This document shows positions 42,065-45,409 of a DNA stretch of 45,409 nt, one piece after another (position 1 is the stretch's first letter; every line of letters starts with the position of its first letter). The notes beneath the pieces were generated by a model, which was not told the DNA's origin, did no database searches, and saw only the letters and a program-made list of their open reading frames with translations. A program made the position numbers and the translations under genes. Origin of the DNA: Prochlorococcus sp. AG-436-D21 (GTDB taxonomy: Bacteria > Cyanobacteriota > Cyanobacteriia > PCC-6307 > Cyanobiaceae); NCBI GenBank assembly GCA_003212655.1, contig QCPF01000011.1, positions 1-45,409 on the forward strand, read 5' to 3'.

Positions 42065-43762
42065 ATGGCTAAACAGTTAAGTTTTTCTAATGAATCAAGA
42101 GAAGCGCTAGAAAAAGGTGTAAATTTCGTAGCTAATGCAGTAAAGGTTACTATTGGACCAAAAGCAAAAAACGTTGTAATAGAAAAGAAATTTGGTTCGC
42201 CAGATATAGTAAGAGATGGATCTACAGTTGCTAAAGAGATCGAGATTGAAAACCCTATTTCTAATTTAGGTGCGAAATTAATAGAACAAGTTGCATCCAA
42301 GACAAAAGAGAGTGCTGGTGATGGAACAACAACAGCAACCATTTTGACTCAGAAGATGGTTCAGGAAGGATTAAAAAATATTGCTTCTGGTGCCAATCCT
42401 ATGGAGATAAAAAAAGGGATGGAGGCAGGCCTTGCTTTTGTCTTAGAGAAATTAAATTCCAAAAGTATTTCATTAATTGGTTCTGACATTCAAAAAGTTG
42501 CAACAGTTAGTGCCGGAGGTGACGAAGAAATTGGATCTATAATTACGAAAGCAATGGATATTGTTACTTCTGATGGTGTAATAACTGTTGAAGAATCTCA
42601 ATCTCTAGAAACAGAATTAGATATAACTGAGGGAATGTCTTTTGATAGAGGTTATAGTTCTCCATATTTCGTAACAGACCAAGAAAGACAAGTTTGTGAA
42701 CTTGAAAACCCTAAAATATTAATAACTGATCAAAAAATCTCAACTTTAGTTGATCTAGTTCCAATACTTGAAGAAATTCAGAAGTCAGCCTCACCTTTTC
42801 TAATTCTTGCTGAAGATATCGAAGGAGAGGCTTTAACCACTCTGGTTTTGAATAAGAATAGTGGGGTTTTAAATGTAGCTTCAGTAAGAGCTCCGTTATT
42901 TGGTGAGAGAAGAAAAGCTGCTCTTGAAGATATTGCAATTCTTACGAGCGCTAAGTTAATTAGCGAAGACAAATCGATGACACTTGATAAAGTTTCGATT
43001 AATGATTTAGGCAAAGCAAAAAAAATAACTATCACAAAGGATAAAACTACAATAGTTGCCTTCGAAGACACTAAAGATTTAGTTAAAGCGCGAGTAGAGA
43101 AATTAAAGAGAGAAGTTGATATAACTGAATCAGAGTATGATAAGGATAAAATTAATGAAAGGATAGCCAAACTAGGCGGAGGAGTAGCTCTTATCAAAGT
43201 GGGAGCTGCAACGGAAACAGAGATGAAGTATAAAAAGCTGAGAATAGAAGATTCACTTAATGCTACAAAAGCTGCTATTGAAGAGGGTGTTGTCTCTGGA
43301 GGAGGACAAACATTAATTGAAATATCAGATGACCTATTAAATTTAAGTCAAACATCTTCAAATGATTTAAGAACAGGGATAAATATACTAAAAGAAGCCC
43401 TTCTGGAACCTACCAAACAAATAGCAAAAAATGCTGGTTTTAATGGTGATGTAGTTGTCGCTGAAATTAAAAGGCTTAACAAAGGCTTTAATGCTAATTC
43501 AGGAAAATATGAGGATTTAAAAGATTCAGGAATATTAGATCCAACCAAAGTAATAAGATTAGCTCTTCAAGATTCAGTATCTATTGCAGCTATGCTTCTC
43601 ACAACAGAAGTTGCGATGGCAGATATTCCAGAGCCTGAACCCGCAGCCCCTGGAGGACCAGGTGGAGATCCAATGGGAGGAATGGGTGGCATGGGAATGC
43701 CAGGAATGGGTGGCATGGGAATGCCAGGAATGGGTGGCATGGGAATGCCAGGAATGATGTAA
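42065..43762 (+). CDS. groEL: 60 kDa chaperonin (GroEL), stand-alone copy
   Basis: Folds newly made or stressed proteins in a ring with GroES. The 565-residue protein is a little longer than E. coli GroEL (548). It has [17 protein letters not shown], the ATP-binding GDGTTTAT (85-92), the [17 protein letters not shown] hinge ([12 protein letters not shown]) and the [19 protein letters not shown] block. No groES gene lies upstream, so this is the second, unlinked groEL copy common in cyanobacteria. The C-terminal tail (from about residue 539) is Gly/Met/Pro-rich with a repeated GMGGMGMP unit. I see no CIRCE element upstream. A hairpin terminator follows. Confidence 0.96.
   Translation: MAKQLSFSNESREALEKGVNFVANAVKVTIGPKAKNVVIEKKFGSPDIVRDGSTVAKEIEIENPISNLGAKLIEQVASKTKESAGDGTTTATILTQKMVQEGLKNIASGANPMEIKKGMEAGLAFVLEKLNSKSISLIGSDIQKVATVSAGGDEEIGSIITKAMDIVTSDGVITVEESQSLETELDITEGMSFDRGYSSPYFVTDQERQVCELENPKILITDQKISTLVDLVPILEEIQKSASPFLILAEDIEGEALTTLVLNKNSGVLNVASVRAPLFGERRKAALEDIAILTSAKLISEDKSMTLDKVSINDLGKAKKITITKDKTTIVAFEDTKDLVKARVEKLKREVDITESEYDKDKINERIAKLGGGVALIKVGAATETEMKYKKLRIEDSLNATKAAIEEGVVSGGGQTLIEISDDLLNLSQTSSNDLRTGINILKEALLEPTKQIAKNAGFNGDVVVAEIKRLNKGFNANSGKYEDLKDSGILDPTKVIRLALQDSVSIAAMLLTTEVAMADIPEPEPAAPGGPGGDPMGGMGGMGMPGMGGMGMPGMGGMGMPGMM
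43679..43750 (+). repeat. Three perfect 24-base repeats in the groEL tail
   Basis: The unit GGAATGGGTGGCATGGGAATGCCA, read here as GMGGMGMP, occurs three times without a mismatch at 43679-43702, 43703-43726 and 43727-43750. It lengthens the flexible Gly-Met tail inside the chaperonin cavity. Identical copies suggest recent repeat expansion. Confidence 0.95.
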
Positions 43763-43780
43763 AGCTAACTAGCTTTTTTA
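43761..43780 (+). terminator. Terminator of groEL
   Basis: AAAGCTA (43761-43767) pairs with TAGCTTT (43770-43776) around a 2-base centre and is followed by T residues. It overlaps the groEL stop and the end of the convergent unknown gene. Confidence 0.55.
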
Positions 43781-44214
43781 TCGTTATTAATCCACTTTCT
43801 TAAATTTTTAATATAAGGTAGGGGTAATTTTGGTGTTTTAGTATATTGATTTGTTTTATTAGTATTTTGAATTTTGCTAGATATTCCATTACTGCTAACA
43901 GTTTCCAAACCATTTGATTCCCATTTTGTTTCTTCAATATTTTCAAAAGTTCTTGATAATTCAAGTTTAATTTGTTGTTGATTTTCTTCTTCACGCTGAT
44001 TTTCTTCATGCACTTCATCAATTAAAGATATCTGTTCTTGATTTTCTTCTTCACGCTGATTTTCTTTTTGTAGTGGACTATGGATTAATAAATCATTTAA
44101 TGAATCAATCCCAAATCTATGGACCCACTTAAGAACAACATTTTCTTTAAGCAAAAAATTATTTTCTAAAGAGGCTTGTTTAAAAACTTCTATTAAATGA
44201 TTTTTTAAAAGCAT
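43765..44214 (-). CDS. Unknown protein with internal Glu/Gln repeats (149 aa)
   Basis: An unrecognised 149-residue protein with a hydrophilic composition and no membrane segment. The first 50 residues look folded and helical (IEVFKQASLENNFLLKENVV, KWVHRFGIDSLNDLLIHS). Residues about 50-80 contain two copies of ENQREEENQ separated by SLIDEVHEE-like sequence, and the last 30 (TPKLPLPYIKNLRKWINND) look conserved. The middle is low complexity and probably disordered. At the DNA level the repeat is a 29-base exact copy. The ATG at 44214 lies seven bases after the ABC-2 permease gene on the same strand. The gene ends two bases from the groEL stop. Confidence 0.7.
   Translation of the reverse strand: MLLKNHLIEVFKQASLENNFLLKENVVLKWVHRFGIDSLNDLLIHSPLQKENQREEENQEQISLIDEVHEENQREEENQQQIKLELSRTFENIEETKWESNGLETVSSNGISSKIQNTNKTNQYTKTPKLPLPYIKNLRKWINNDKKAS
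43978..44066 (-). repeat. Pair of exact 29-base direct repeats inside the unknown gene
   Basis: The 29 bases at 43978-44006 recur at 44038-44066, offset by exactly 60 bases (20 codons), so each copy stays in frame and encodes the same ENQREEENQ peptide. This is consistent with a past in-frame duplication of a 60-base block that has since diverged in its second half. Confidence 0.9.
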
Positions 44215-44221
44215 AAAATTT

Positions 44222-45046
44222 CTAATTTAACTTTCTATTTAACAGAGGCCTTATGATAATCAAGGAAAAAACTGTTAAAGAAAATAAAATTGAGATACAA
44301 CTCTTACAAGATAAATCACCATATGGGGCATGTAAAGCCACTAATTCTAAATCCATGGTTTGTGAATAGGCAGTCCTAATAGGTTCAATAGCAAAAGTTA
44401 ATGGATTTAATGAAGCTAACCATCCCAGCCAATTTGGCATAAAAGAGATCGGAGCTAAAGCAGTACTCGCAAAGAGAAGAGGTAAGTTTATTACGAATAT
44501 GAGAGCGATTAATTCAATATGTCCAGGCAAAACAAATGCTAAACATAAACTTATTGATGTAACAAAAAGGACCAATAAAATAAGTGTTGTAAAAACAATT
44601 CCTAAACCATATAAGTTGGGCCATCCATAACCCAAAATGTATGAAACAACCATTATTACAATACTCTGAACAAAGCTCAAGATTGTTATGTAAAAAAAAG
44701 AAGATAAAACTATGGATAATCTACTGGTTAAAGGAGCCACAAGTAATCTATTAAGAAATCCGAACTCTCTATCAAACATTAAAGGAAGACCAGAATTTAG
44801 GGCTCCGCTAAAAGCAGTAAAAACAATAAGTCCTGCTCCTAAAAAATTCCCATAAGAATCAACTCCTGGCAAAAACCCTTCAGGAGCTTTAGAGAATAAT
44901 GCCCCAAACAAAAAAAGCCAAATTATGGGTTGTAATATTCCAGCTAAAAGAGTTGATGGCCTTCTTTTTAATTGAATAAATAATCTCTTTGTTAAGGCAA
45001 ATGTTTCTTGATATAAAAAAAATAAGTTATACTGTTCTATTTCCAT
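44222..45046 (-). CDS. ABC-2 type transporter permease
   Basis: A 274-residue inner-membrane permease of the ABC-2 exporter type with about six hydrophobic helices. The N-terminal RRPSTLLAGILQPIIWLFLFG matches the family start, then AGLIVFTAFSGALNSGLPLMFDREFGFLNRLLVAPLTS, the conserved loop before helix 3 (split over two segments). The C-terminal part has ALAPISFMPNWLGWLASLNPLTFAIEPIR, the typical ABC-2 NP(L/I)T pattern. It pairs with the ATPase gene just upstream (48 bases). The substrate is unknown; drug, lipid or polysaccharide export are all possible. Confidence 0.9.
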   Translation of the reverse strand: MEIEQYNLFFLYQETFALTKRLFIQLKRRPSTLLAGILQPIIWLFLFGALFSKAPEGFLPGVDSYGNFLGAGLIVFTAFSGALNSGLPLMFDREFGFLNRLLVAPLTSRLSIVLSSFFYITILSFVQSIVIMVVSYILGYGWPNLYGLGIVFTTLILLVLFVTSISLCLAFVLPGHIELIALIFVINLPLLFASTALAPISFMPNWLGWLASLNPLTFAIEPIRTAYSQTMDLELVALHAPYGDLSCKSCISILFSLTVFSLIIIRPLLNRKLN

Positions 45047-45094
45047 AATTAGAAGTAATTAGTATTCATTATAGTTAGTTACCTAAAAGTTTTT

Positions 45095-45409
45095 TTATCG
45101 CATTGATTGCTTTGATTCTTTTTTAAGGTCTCTTTTCCCTGCCATAGAAATTTCGGCATCCAATAATGTTTTCCCTGTTGCCTGAAGATATACGTCATCC
45201 AAGCTTGGCTGACTTTGGGCAAGAGAAAAAATTTCAAACTTTGAAAAGGCCAATTCCACTTTGAGCTTCGTAAGTAAATCTTTTTCCTTATCTGCTACAA
45301 AATTTATCGAAAAGCCTTGAGCTTCATTTATGATTATCTGACTAATTCCATCTATTGAGGATAAAATTTGACATATATTTTTTGCTTCTTCCTCATTACT
45401 AAATTCTCT
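45095..45409 (-). CDS. ABC transporter ATP-binding protein, C-terminal end (cut by window edge)
   Basis: A frame enters from the right edge and stops at 45095, giving 104 residues. It contains the end of the DUF4162-type domain that follows the ATPase core in ABC-2 exporters: FSLAQSQPSLDDVYLQATGK, a common pattern near the C-terminus. The Walker motifs lie outside the window. It is the likely partner of the permease at 44222-45046, on the same strand and 48 bases upstream of it. The tail is Lys/Ser-rich. Confidence 0.85.
   Translation of the reverse strand, partial: REFSNEEEAKNICQILSSIDGISQIIINEAQGFSINFVADKEKDLLTKLKVELAFSKFEIFSLAQSQPSLDDVYLQATGKTLLDAEISMAGKRDLKKESKQSMR

Noticed and set aside
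1..45409. Mobile elements, prophage, CRISPR array or genomic island
   Set aside because: No transposase, integrase, phage structural gene, spaced direct-repeat array or tRNA-flanked att repeat was seen. The tandem repeats found are short in-frame coding repeats.

Overview
The window is a stretch of core chromosome from a marine picocyanobacterium, most likely a high-light-adapted Prochlorococcus. The evidence is a very AT-rich base composition, tightly packed genes, photosystem I genes (psaF, psaJ), cytochrome b6f genes (petC, petA), a high-light-inducible protein gene, and a set of short picocyanobacterial unknowns. I cannot name the strain. I see no insertion sequence, prophage, CRISPR array or integron. 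Nearly every gene is a housekeeping or photosynthesis gene, so I do not claim a new multi-gene system. The most informative oddities are listed as findings.

Layout. Positions 1-9.4 kb: the 3' end of argB, a DUF3153 membrane protein, priA, the principal sigma factor rpoD, hemC, ppa, a Taq-type carboxypeptidase, a YjbQ-family gene and a pterin dehydratase. Positions 9.4-15.3 kb: a COG0523/CobW metal GTPase with eight identical His-rich repeats, an iron-type ABC permease, a UPF0104 membrane protein, larC and two unknowns. Positions 15.3-23.9 kb: xth, hemL, a band-7 protein, YajQ, a DprA-like protein, a P-loop/DRTGG protein, an orphan SDR, map, a PepSY-type membrane protein, rplS and tRNA-Trp. 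Positions 23.9-32.9 kb: a 64-residue unknown, tRNA-Asp, gltX, a cation/proton antiporter, a 58-residue Hli gene, tsaD, psaF-psaJ, gmk, an NFACT/RqcH protein, an 86-residue membrane protein, tatC and a DUF3067 gene. Positions 33-45.4 kb: petC-petA-lgt-cobM, a RodZ-like HTH membrane protein, ppx, a UbiA-type prenyltransferase, an S66 carboxypeptidase, ispD (frameshifted), fabG, a 59-residue membrane protein, groEL, a repeat-containing unknown, and an ABC-2 exporter whose ATPase runs off the right edge.

How the genes connect. Tetrapyrrole supply recurs: gltX makes the Glu-tRNA used for 5-aminolevulinate, hemL and hemC act next, and cobM belongs to the corrinoid branch. Photosynthetic electron transport is represented by psaFJ, petCA and hli. 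tatC lies just before petC, whose product carries a twin-arginine signal. Metal handling is represented by the COG0523 GTPase, the iron-type permease and larC.

Genome style. Convergent genes often end back to back: five of the twelve convergent pairs have stop codons that touch with no base between them. Several genes use TTG or GTG starts, and Shine-Dalgarno sequences are mostly weak; rpoD is an exception. Three small genes (hli, psaJ and a 59-residue membrane protein) and the 5' third of ispD were found by translating the sequence directly.
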